Origin: an uncultured Coprococcus sp.
GTDB taxonomy: Bacteria > Bacillota_A > Clostridia > Lachnospirales > Lachnospiraceae
Length of the DNA: 13,415 bases
Assembly (NCBI GenBank): GCA_900767685.1
Contig: CAAGAB010000238.1
Location: 1-13,415 of the forward strand
Direction: 5' to 3'
In this document: positions 7,601 to 13,415 of the stretch, one piece after another
Numbering within the stretch: the stretch's first letter is position 1
Layout: each line of letters starts with the position of its first letter
The notes under the pieces: generated by a model
Told to the model about the DNA's origin: nothing
Seen by the model: only the letters and a program-made list of their open reading frames with translations
The model's database searches: none
Translations under genes and position numbers: made by a program

Positions 7601-8263
7601 GCGTTCCTTAGATACTGCGCACATCAGTATTTTATAAAAGATAAGAAGATACCTTCTAATATTATGGAGGATTTGTATCGCGAGATAGAAAAGGGCAACA
7701 TCAAAGATGAGATATCGAAGATGAGCATGCTTTATTATTTCAGTAACAGAGTTGGAAGATATACAGAGGAGCAGCAGGAATGGATCAGGACTACAGTCAG
7801 ACAGTTTATAGAATTTAGTAAGATACTCCCATTCTTTAGAAAATTTGAGGCGATCGTCAAGCTTCCGGGGGATATGAAGTTTAAGACATATGTCATATTC
7901 AAGGGTGAGAGCGGCAGACAGGTATGGGTGAGCTACAGTTTTGGTCAGGAAAGCAGCAGCATGGCAAATTATAAATCAGAGAGAATGAACGAGATCATAC
8001 CGGGGGTATACGTTAAGGAGGTTGTGGTATTCCACGGAGAATCCCTTATATACTCTATAGATGGCGTTGCGGGTGCATCGGTCGTTGTTGAGAGCGACAT
8101 ATTGAAGAACGAGACGTTCCATGGTGGCAGTGGCAGCAGTTTTGAACTTATCAACAGCATGATAGTAAGCCAGGAAACTAGAAATGATCATGAGCTCATA
8201 CAGGCTATGGATACCTACCTATATGACAGACATTTCTTCGATGCAAATCTAATGTTGCTTTAA
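4697..8263 (+). CDS. Large cytoplasmic multidomain protein of unknown function (DUF5717-like)
   Basis: This is a 1188-aa protein with no signal peptide or membrane segment. From memory it resembles the Lachnospiraceae DUF5717 family; I could not check this. Two beta-sandwich (Ig-like) stretches lie at about 15-115 and 195-287, separated by a helical segment. A long alpha-helical region (about 300-670) looks like TPR-like solenoid. A beta-rich insert follows at about 675-745 (VNGEAYVEILSP), then more helices (750-1035) and a C-terminal beta region (1045-1150) that looks like a second copy of the insert. This is a scaffold-like design with no recognisable catalytic motif. The ATG is preceded by AGGAGA with a 7-nt spacer, and a consensus promoter lies upstream. 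It is the first gene of a cassette with an Hsp70/actin-like ATPase and a TPR protein, so a joint complex is inferred. Confidence 0.85.
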   Translation: MKGIVEQYARGEFKVDRPVVAISVSRIELNIEAGTVYDGEFSVDTTNSCPVKLMVYDSRYILDFKSHTYVGRKNTVCYSFDARGLEQGKSFKGHINIITDGGEFLIPYNITVTAPYIQTGDRKLEDLFQFASYAEENWEDAIRIFGSEDFVRTFIGRDEKLRRVYDTLGLSLSIGQAMEEFLVYTHKKRALTLSVAQNDLLVEMPKELVRASVLITKNTWGYTSTKIASDCDFLIPETNILKWNSFDGNTFELTFLIDPQKIHDGESAGYIYIWNTYQNMKIRVSIRKPEVVKMTPKSRQTRFTIKRAEEALIRSYIDFRTDKIDLGKYIAETRDALNILIKYRPENGMYRLGLLHMQILEGHSEFVEQEFLRIDADANFTSMDDMEKCYLSYLKSLLRREKSLIERTARMVREKFETSKKNRLFYFWILLFVDMSYTEDKWVLYDDIQKLFNEGVNSPVIYFEICDMFNKQPLMMKKIAPLEIAALRWGMRNEFVSEDVIVEFVKTASRQKTFDEQSFKMLEHIYDMRHDRNTLEAICGILVKDRMYDTKYHRYYSDASEKDLKYVGLNECFIRSMDHHHYDAIPEAILRYFSYKNVLTDEELAYIYASVIMNKADQMSVYRDFVPAIERFMEKMILQGKVSDDLTVIYDEFLDPETVKPEFASKLINIIFKRKIVCDNQNITGVLVSHGELGGEVKVPVVNGEAYVEILSPSAVITLLDDNGGRYVGTIPYSVERIVDERSYLDICHEYSARDYRYLLFLYNDIDIFTHRDAKEINLARDIVLCPEVSYRVRQEALTHMVEYYHENFDADILGRYMAKIDLDYVDPSYASRINTYYIVLDMYENAFEGMSRFGYVDVDIDELIKIAEYGIDDKRYDESRLLISICVYIYRRGYAGQKILSYLINNYNGSLEEMANLFKSVNSNYRNIDMLSENILAQMMFADGYIESIYDIFDVYYRGRSRGMVVKAFLRYCAHQYFIKDKKIPSNIMEDLYREIEKGNIKDEISKMSMLYYFSNRVGRYTEEQQEWIRTTVRQFIEFSKILPFFRKFEAIVKLPGDMKFKTYVIFKGESGRQVWVSYSFGQESSSMANYKSERMNEIIPGVYVKEVVVFHGESLIYSIDGVAGASVVVESDILKNETFHGGSGSSFELINSMIVSQETRNDHELIQAMDTYLYDRHFFDANLMLL

Positions 8264-8271
8264 TTTTTCAT

Positions 8272-8350
8272 AAGGAGGGGCCCGCGCAAGCGGGAGGAAT
8301 CCTTGTGAACTTCGCAGGCGCCGCGCGCAAGCGCACTTAAATGCGCCTGC
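8272..8350 (+). other. GC-rich intergenic segment with two GCAA-capped hairpins, candidate structured RNA
   Basis: The first hairpin is CCCGC-GCAA-GCGGG (8281-8294), extendable by AAGGA/TCCTT (8272-8276 with 8300-8304). The second is an outer 8-bp stem GCAGGCGC/GCGCCTGC (8314-8321 with 8343-8350) enclosing GCGC-GCAA-GCGC (8323-8334). Both loops are GNRA tetraloops. The composition is far richer in G+C than the flanking genes. No T run follows, so neither is a standard terminator. It could be a leader or processing element for the downstream ATPase gene, or a dispersed REP-like palindrome. Confidence 0.65.
8305..8340 (+). CDS. Possible 11-codon leader peptide inside the structured segment
   Basis: GTG at 8305 opens an 11-codon frame (VNFAGAARKRT, with the GTG read as Met) ending at TAA 8338-8340. 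GGGAGGA lies about 6 nt upstream, partly inside the first hairpin. Ribosomes on it would open the second hairpin. It is short, so it may well be chance. Confidence 0.22.
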   Translation: MNFAGAARKRT

Positions 8351-8378
8351 TCCATACTTTTAGAAGGAGGAACTTAAA

Positions 8379-10442
8379 ATGGCTGACATACAGTTATATC
8401 TGGGTCTTGATCTTGGTCCGGAATATACACAGCTTAGTTATTATAATGCGGATAATCGTGAGCCGGAATCGGTATATCACGAGGAGGCAAAAGATACATA
8501 TATGCTTCCGAATATCATGTTTTATAGCGCATATCATAAGAAAACGGGCGATGGTCAGAATGGCTGTTATAAGTTTATAGATTTGTCGGGATGGTGTGCC
8601 GGTGCGAAGGCTTCAGCATATAGATTTGAGGAGAATGGTACTGTAGTTGACAGGGTATATGAGGAAACTATCAACAACGGAAGTATAGATGTGGAGGGAA
8701 GACGGTATAAGGCATCAGATCTTCTTGTCAAGATGCTTGTACTTCACATAAAACAGTTTACAGATGCACTCGGCGGATTTGTGATAAAAAAACTCACTGT
8801 TACGGTGGCTGACACTGATCCACGAATAATCCACGCGGTTAAGGGATTGAAGACGGCACTCAGCCTAGATCAAGAACAATTTAATATTGTTAGTCATCTT
8901 GACAGCGGTTTGTGTTACATATTTGCGCAGCCTGAGCCACTTCGAAACAACAGCGTTGGACTTTTTGATTTCGGTAGAGATGGACTTGACTTTTATAGAA
9001 TAGATATGACACGTAAGTACCCGCTTATAGTGACTACACAGCATACAAATTATCATGAGAGAATGAACCTAAGGAAATTCGGCAGATATCATGAGGATAT
9101 GGACGAAGCATTTGCCGAGATAGTCAATGAGTGCATGGATCAGGTGTTTGTATCTTCTGTATTTCTAACAGGTGTCGGCTTCACCGATAACTGGATGAAG
9201 CAGTCAGCCGCGATCCTCTGCCAGGGACGCAGAGTGTTTGTAGGTCAGAACATATATACAAAGGGAGCCTGCTACAGATCACTTGGCGGAGTTTATACAG
9301 AGTCTCTCAGCAGATATTTTATAGATACTGAACAGACAGTAAAAACAAATATCGGCATCAACCTGATGGATGATAAAAATACATTCTGGCCGATCGTATA
9401 CGGCGGACTTGAATGGTTCAATACAAGGGGCAGAGTAGAGGTGTTCTTGGATGACACTCGCAGAATACAGATAGTATATCAGGATATACTGACAGAGAAG
9501 GAGCTCCGTGAAACCATAGAGATATATGGATTGCCTGCGAGACCGCCAAAGACCACGAAACTTTCGATAGAGGTTGAGTATTATGGGGCTGATAAGGGCG
9601 CGATAGTCATAAGGGATCTTGGATTTGGCAATCTTTACCCAACTACAAATAAAATCTACAGAAAAGAATTTGATATATCAGCCATAAAGAAAAAACATGA
9701 AAAGAAGCTGGAGAGTGAACGCGTCAAGGCCGCTGAAGGTGATACGGAGGAGTTGATAGGCGAAGATCCAGTGGACAGAGAAGCTGTATCGGATAGAGAA
9801 AAGCTGGAACAGGAGAGAATCGAGGCCGAGGAAGCAGCTGCGCAGGATGCATTAAAGCATGAAATACACATGGATCTGGATGATCTGAGATACAGATCTG
9901 AGGATGATAAAGACAGTAATGAGGCTGTTGTATATTATGGAACAGCATCTCCGGACCCTGTGGGCAGAGATGAATCTGAAATGGATGCAGAACAGTCTGG
10001 AGAGGGTGAACCTGAACTAGATATGGAGCAGCCGGATTATGGTGAATCAGAGATAGACAGTGAAGTACCTGATGAATCGGAAACCGCGGACGGTGAGGCA
10101 GCCGGTCAGGAGAAAGTTTCATCTGATATTGATGATACGAACGAAGCAGCGGAGAATAACGAAAGTGATTCGGAAGCTGTCAGCACTGGCAAGGTCAAAA
10201 CGGATATATATGAATCTGGTGATTTTGAAGATGAAGACAATCTGGATTCAGATGACAAAGATTTGGATTCAGAAGACGAGGACAATCTGGATTCAGGAGA
10301 AGATGGCGATTTGGATTCAGAAGGCTACGATTTCGGTTCGAAAGATGAGGATGATCAGGATTTAGAAGAAGACGAGCCGGAGCAGAGCAGAATTATGATA
10401 CCAGCTTTCCTCAGAGGACAGAATTTTGATCCGGGTGAGTAA
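8379..10442 (+). CDS. Hsp70/actin-fold ATPase-like protein with acidic linker and FtsZ-like C-terminal peptide (DUF5716-like)
   Basis: This is a 687-aa protein. The actin/Hsp70 fold is marked by a phosphate-1 loop, LGLDLGPEYTQ (8-18), a connect-1-like helix, SHLDSGLCYIF (172-182), a phosphate-2 strand, GLFDFGRDGLDF (194-205), and an adenosine-type motif, VFLTGVGFTD (261-270), with NIYTKGACY (291-299). DLGPE and DFGRD depart from the canonical Hsp70 loops. Residues 320-435 are beta-rich, in the position of an Hsp70 substrate domain. Residues 435-495 are charged helix and 497-670 an Asp/Glu/Ser-rich disordered tail with DLDS/NLDS repeats. The protein ends RIMIPAFLRGQNFDPGE; IPAFLR (674-679) equals the core of the E. 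coli FtsZ C-terminal peptide. AGGAGG is 8 nt before the ATG. The DUF5716 name is from memory. A role in division or as a chaperone is inferred. Confidence 0.82.
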   Translation: MADIQLYLGLDLGPEYTQLSYYNADNREPESVYHEEAKDTYMLPNIMFYSAYHKKTGDGQNGCYKFIDLSGWCAGAKASAYRFEENGTVVDRVYEETINNGSIDVEGRRYKASDLLVKMLVLHIKQFTDALGGFVIKKLTVTVADTDPRIIHAVKGLKTALSLDQEQFNIVSHLDSGLCYIFAQPEPLRNNSVGLFDFGRDGLDFYRIDMTRKYPLIVTTQHTNYHERMNLRKFGRYHEDMDEAFAEIVNECMDQVFVSSVFLTGVGFTDNWMKQSAAILCQGRRVFVGQNIYTKGACYRSLGGVYTESLSRYFIDTEQTVKTNIGINLMDDKNTFWPIVYGGLEWFNTRGRVEVFLDDTRRIQIVYQDILTEKELRETIEIYGLPARPPKTTKLSIEVEYYGADKGAIVIRDLGFGNLYPTTNKIYRKEFDISAIKKKHEKKLESERVKAAEGDTEELIGEDPVDREAVSDREKLEQERIEAEEAAAQDALKHEIHMDLDDLRYRSEDDKDSNEAVVYYGTASPDPVGRDESEMDAEQSGEGEPELDMEQPDYGESEIDSEVPDESETADGEAAGQEKVSSDIDDTNEAAENNESDSEAVSTGKVKTDIYESGDFEDEDNLDSDDKDLDSEDEDNLDSGEDGDLDSEGYDFGSKDEDDQDLEEDEPEQSRIMIPAFLRGQNFDPGE
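10235..10353 (+). repeat. Degenerate 21-27-bp repeats encoding DLDSE/NLDSD acidic units
   Basis: Four copies centred on TTGGATTCAG or CTGGATTCAG, plus a decayed fifth (GATTTCGGTTCG), encode the NLDSD, DLDSE, NLDSG, DLDSE series in the acidic tail of the ATPase-like protein. All copies keep the frame. The array lies just before the conserved-looking C-terminal peptide, so copy changes would alter linker length. Confidence 0.8.
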
Positions 10443-10481
10443 TCGGTATGACAGCTGATATAGATAAAGGGTGATACACAG

Positions 10482-11318
10482 ATGAGTGGAATAATTATTT
10501 GCAAGACAAAAACTGCAGACAACCCATACACATTTCTCAATACTAAGATGTGCGTATATTCTTATGAAGAGTTGTGCTACTACATATTCAACAATATGGT
10601 TCTGGTTGGAAAGGATGATCTGACCGACAGACTTACAGCATGGCTTAGGGATGAACTTGAGATGGACGATCTGGCTGACAAGGTAGATGTACTTAATCAG
10701 AAGAATGCCTATATTCAGGATATCATGGTTGAGATACTCACATTTGGGGAATTCTATGGTACCGATGATATAAAGGCATTTCTGGGTGAATGCAAGCGTA
10801 TACGCACGTTGAAGCCGTACGAGCTGGACAAGAAAAGAGCGGACAGTTATATGATGTACAAGCATTACATCAAGGCGGATGCCATATATGATGAGATAAT
10901 AGAGTACAAGGAAAGTCATGATGAGTTTGATGAATTCCTTGGCAATATATATCACAATAAGGGTGTAGCGTTGGCTGGGAATCTTCAGCTTGAGGAGGCA
11001 AAGGAGTGCTTTATAAGAGCATTTTCACTGAATAAGAACAATGAATCGCTTATCGAATATTTCTGTGTCATGGCAGTGACTGTTGACACTGCTACGCTGC
11101 AGAGGGAGATAAGAAAGCGTGGAATGCCTGCGGGCTTCCTTGACGATCTGATGAATGAAGTGGCGGATTCCAAGGAAGATGTGCATGAGATGTCGATATA
11201 TAACAAGGTGCAGAAGGCGGTGTTCAACCGTATGCATGGAGACATAGAGGACTACGACAGAAGAATGAATTCCCTTCTCAGTACGCTGAAGGATGAATTC
11301 AGAAATCAGATAGGATGA
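10482..11318 (+). CDS. Small TPR-containing protein, third gene of the cassette
   Basis: This is a 278-aa soluble protein. Residues 1-110 are an unassigned, mostly helical domain starting MSGIIICKTK. Residues 116-149 and 152-186 read as two TPR hairpins; the second (NIYHNKGVALAGNLQLEEAKE) is the clearer, with the small-residue pattern of the TPR consensus. The rest is helical and charged. TPRs bind peptides or partner proteins, so this may be the adaptor of the ATPase-like protein, as in eukaryotic Hsp70 co-chaperones, though that parallel is inference. The ATG has AAAGGGTG about 8 nt upstream. It starts 39 bp after the ATPase-like gene with no promoter or terminator seen between them, so an operon is likely. 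No terminator hairpin is visible after its stop. Confidence 0.8.
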   Translation: MSGIIICKTKTADNPYTFLNTKMCVYSYEELCYYIFNNMVLVGKDDLTDRLTAWLRDELEMDDLADKVDVLNQKNAYIQDIMVEILTFGEFYGTDDIKAFLGECKRIRTLKPYELDKKRADSYMMYKHYIKADAIYDEIIEYKESHDEFDEFLGNIYHNKGVALAGNLQLEEAKECFIRAFSLNKNNESLIEYFCVMAVTVDTATLQREIRKRGMPAGFLDDLMNEVADSKEDVHEMSIYNKVQKAVFNRMHGDIEDYDRRMNSLLSTLKDEFRNQIG

Positions 11319-11326
11319 CTTTGTGC

Positions 11327-11356
11327 TTGACGTATAGCCAGCCTATGTTGTACTAT
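11327..11356 (+). promoter_or_regulatory. Putative promoter of the valS leader
   Basis: TTGACG (11327-11332) and TACTAT (11351-11356) lie 18 bp apart, just after the TPR gene. The -10 is weak (4/6). The predicted start falls near 11363, ahead of the T-box. Confidence 0.4.
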
Positions 11357-11358
11357 CA

Positions 11359-11391
11359 CATTGAATATACATTGAATATACATTGAATATA
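11359..11391 (+). repeat. Three perfect tandem 11-bp repeats upstream of the T-box
   Basis: CATTGAATATA is repeated three times without change (11359-11369, 11370-11380, 11381-11391), ending where the T-box leader begins. The 11-bp period is about one helical turn. The array may be an operator set or a slippage product. Confidence 0.9.
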
Positions 11392-11392
11392 A

Positions 11393-11685
11393 GCAAATGC
11401 TTTGACGAAGAGGAGTAGCACGAGGAGTCAGACAGAGAGAATGGTTTTTAGCTGTGAGACTATTCCTGACAGATACGTGTGAAGGTAGCTTCTGAGCTGC
11501 ATGGCTGAAAACTGCAGGGGATTTCGGACAGATGTGCTATGGATGCATTTGTCAGCTGGAAAGCTTGTCAGAGATAGGTCATGCCGGGGCGTTCCCGTTA
11601 CAGGATAAGATGAGATACAAAACAAGGTGGTAACGCGATTATTTACTCGCCCTTCTGACAGAATGTCCGAAGAGCGGGTTTTTTT
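11393..11685 (+). ncRNA. T-box riboswitch, valine-specific (GUA specifier), controlling valS
   Basis: Stem I shows the AGTA internal-loop motif (11414-11417), an AGAGAG bulge (11434-11439), and an apical arm AATGGTTT/AGACTATT (from 11440). GCACG pairs with CGTGT below. In the specifier loop GAAGGTAGC, by alignment with the B. subtilis glyQS leader, the codon is GTA (11485-11487), valine. The T-box AAGGTGGTAACGCG (11624-11637) forms the antiterminator: AAGG with CCTT (11651-11654), bulge TGGTAAC, and GCGA with TCGC (11647-11650). The U of UGGU fits the A discriminator of tRNA-Val. Uncharged tRNA-Val is expected to stabilise the antiterminator and allow valS transcription. The bulge reads UGGUAAC where most T-boxes have UGGNACC. 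Confidence 0.92.
11646..11685 (+). terminator. T-box regulatory terminator
   Basis: CTCGCCCTTC (11646-11655) pairs with GAAGAGCGGG (11669-11678) with one mismatch, followed by seven T. Its 5' arm is the same sequence used by the antiterminator, so the two are exclusive. Confidence 0.88.
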
Positions 11686-11833
11686 ATGCAGAATATTTGC
11701 CATCAAGCCAGTTAAGTTGTAAGGCGTGACATAAATCTGTAAAAAATCGCCGGGAATTATATCAACAGCTAAGGAAACAGGAAGATTAGAAAAAATAGGA
11801 AAAGATCAGAAAAGATTAGAAAGGAAGAATGAG
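11686..11833 (+). other. valS leader downstream of the T-box terminator
   Basis: There is no gene here. The last 65 bases are strongly purine-rich, with repeated AGATTAGAAA-type words, and end in AAAGGAAG about 6 nt before the valS ATG, which acts as the ribosome binding site. Confidence 0.6.
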
Positions 11834-13415
11834 ATGAAAGAGTTAGAGAAGACATATGATCCTTCCCAGATAGAGGACAGACTCTACAGAAAGTGGGAGG
11901 AAAAGAAGTATTTCCATGCAGAGGTTGACAGGAGCAAGAAGCCATTTACGATAGTAATGCCACCTCCAAATGTAACAGGTCAGCTCCACATGGGACATGC
12001 CCTGGACAATACAATGCAGGATATACTTATAAGATTCAAGAGAATGCAGGGCTATTCAGCATTGTGGCAGCCTGGTACAGATCATGCAGCCATCGCAACC
12101 GAGGTCAAGGTTACAGAGAAACTGAAGGAGCAGGGAATAGATAAGAAGGAGATCGGACGTGAGGAGTTCCTCAAGCATGCATGGGCATGGAAGGAGGAGA
12201 ATGGCAATCGTATCGTGAGCCAGCTCAAGAAGATGGGTTCATCTGCTGACTGGGACAGAGAGAGATTCACCATGGACGAGGGTTGTTCCAGAGCTGTAAA
12301 GGAAGTTTTTGTAAGACTGTATGATAAGGGATACATCTACAAGGGTTCAAGGATCATCAACTGGTGTCCTGTATGTAAGACTTCTATATCAGATGCTGAG
12401 GTTATCCACGAGGAGCAGGATGGATATTTCTGGCACATCAACTATCCGGTAGTTGGAGAGCCTGGAAGATTTGTCGAGATAGCAACAACAAGACCTGAGA
12501 CACTTCTCGGAGATACAGCCGTTGCTGTAAATCCTGACGATGAGAGATATACAGATATAGTTGGGAAGATGCTGGAGCTGCCACTCACAGACAGACAGAT
12601 TCCGGTTATCGCAGATCCATATGTTGACAAGGAGTTCGGAACAGGTTGTGTAAAGATCACACCTGCCCATGACCCTAACGATTTCGAGGTTGGAAAGCGT
12701 CACAACCTTGAGGAGATAAATATACTGAACGATGATGCAACCATCAATGAGCTGGGCGGCAAGTACGCAGGTATGGACCGTTACGAGGCAAGAAAGCAGA
12801 TGGTGGCAGACCTTGACGCACTTGGACTTCTCGTAAAGGTCGTTCCACACAGTCATAACGTAGGAACACATGACAGATGTAAGACAACAGTAGAGCCTAT
12901 GATCAAGCCTCAGTGGTTCGTCCGCATGAAGGAGATGGGACAGGCTGCGCTTGACATCATCAAGACAGATGAGCTCTCATTTGTACCTGAGCAGTTTGAC
13001 AAGACATACATCCACTGGCTCGAGAACATTCGTGACTGGTGTATATCAAGACAGCTCTGGTGGGGACACAGAATCCCTGCATGGTACTGTGACGAGTGCG
13101 GCGAGACTATCGTAAGCCGTGAGACACCTACAGTATGTCCAAAGTGCGGATGCACACATCTCACACAGGATGAGGATACGCTCGATACATGGTTCTCATC
13201 TGCACTGTGGCCATTTTCAACACTTGGCTGGCCGGATAAGACACCTGAGTATGAATACTTCTATCCTACAAGCGTGCTTGTAACCGGATACGACATCATA
13301 TTCTTCTGGGTAATCCGTATGGTATTCTCAGCACTTGAGCAGACAGGCAAGAGCCCGTTCAAGCATGTGCTGATCCACGGACTTGTAAGAGACGTCCAGG
13401 GACGTAAGATGAGTA
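11834..13415 (+). CDS. valS: Valine--tRNA ligase, N-terminal part (cut by window edge)
   Basis: The first 527 codons of a class I aminoacyl-tRNA synthetase, which joins valine to tRNA-Val in the cytoplasm. Motifs in order: [14 protein letters not shown] with the HIGH-type HMGH at 52-55, GTDHAAIAT (81-89), the editing (CP1) domain marker TTRPET (218-223), WCPVC and a second four-cysteine cluster (CDEC...CPKC) typical of ValS zinc-binding inserts, [10 protein letters not shown], and the start of KMSK at 525-527 exactly at the window end. A full ValS is about 880 residues, so the anticodon-binding domain and C-terminal coiled coil are missing here. The start ATG has AAAGGAAG upstream. Regulation by the valine T-box fits the product. 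Confidence 0.98.
   Translation, partial: MKELEKTYDPSQIEDRLYRKWEEKKYFHAEVDRSKKPFTIVMPPPNVTGQLHMGHALDNTMQDILIRFKRMQGYSALWQPGTDHAAIATEVKVTEKLKEQGIDKKEIGREEFLKHAWAWKEENGNRIVSQLKKMGSSADWDRERFTMDEGCSRAVKEVFVRLYDKGYIYKGSRIINWCPVCKTSISDAEVIHEEQDGYFWHINYPVVGEPGRFVEIATTRPETLLGDTAVAVNPDDERYTDIVGKMLELPLTDRQIPVIADPYVDKEFGTGCVKITPAHDPNDFEVGKRHNLEEINILNDDATINELGGKYAGMDRYEARKQMVADLDALGLLVKVVPHSHNVGTHDRCKTTVEPMIKPQWFVRMKEMGQAALDIIKTDELSFVPEQFDKTYIHWLENIRDWCISRQLWWGHRIPAWYCDECGETIVSRETPTVCPKCGCTHLTQDEDTLDTWFSSALWPFSTLGWPDKTPEYEYFYPTSVLVTGYDIIFFWVIRMVFSALEQTGKSPFKHVLIHGLVRDVQGRKMS

Noticed and set aside
8341..8580. 79-codon plus-strand frame starting at ATG 8341
   Set aside because: It has no ribosome binding site, overlaps the ATPase-like gene out of frame, and its composition is that of a shadow frame.
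10362..10955. 197-codon minus-strand frame across the end of the ATPase-like gene and the TPR gene
   Set aside because: It lies antisense to two well-supported genes, with no SD and a Cys/Tyr/Ile-rich shadow-like composition.

Overview
The window looks like chromosomal DNA of a Lachnospiraceae-type Clostridia bacterium. The support is a moderately AT-rich composition with many AGA and ATA codons, strong AGGAGG-type ribosome binding sites, a T-box leader in front of valS, and large proteins that I associate, from memory, with Lachnospiraceae families of unknown function. I cannot fix the genus.

Layout. The left edge holds the 3' part of a PotD-like polyamine-binding protein (+) that ends in a membrane anchor. 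It converges on an Rpn/PD-(D/E)XK nuclease-like gene (-), and the two share a bidirectional terminator hairpin. The Rpn-like gene has a 4 x 42-bp coiled-coil repeat near its 3' end and a strong internal ribosome binding site and ATG, consistent with a gene-within-gene antitoxin. Next, on the minus strand, are a HisC/CobD-like aminotransferase and a degenerate orotate-phosphoribosyltransferase-like protein, followed by a perfect 14-bp terminator stem.

From about 4554 the strand switches. An inverted repeat and an extended -10 promoter precede a three-gene plus-strand cassette. Its genes are a 1188-aa all-cytoplasmic beta/alpha-repeat protein (DUF5717-like), an Hsp70/actin-fold ATPase-like protein with a long acidic tail (DUF5716-like), and a TPR protein. 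A GC-rich segment with two GCAA-capped hairpins separates the first two genes. The ATPase-like protein ends in IPAFLR after a disordered acidic linker, which is the layout and core sequence of the FtsZ C-terminal peptide. This suggests that the cassette docks onto divisome adaptors such as FtsA or SepF. It is the best candidate here for an undescribed system.

The right end holds three tandem 11-bp repeats, a complete T-box riboswitch with a GUA (valine) specifier and its terminator, and the first 527 codons of valS, cut by the window edge at its KMSK motif. The annotation rests on reading motifs by eye; no database search or folding program was run.
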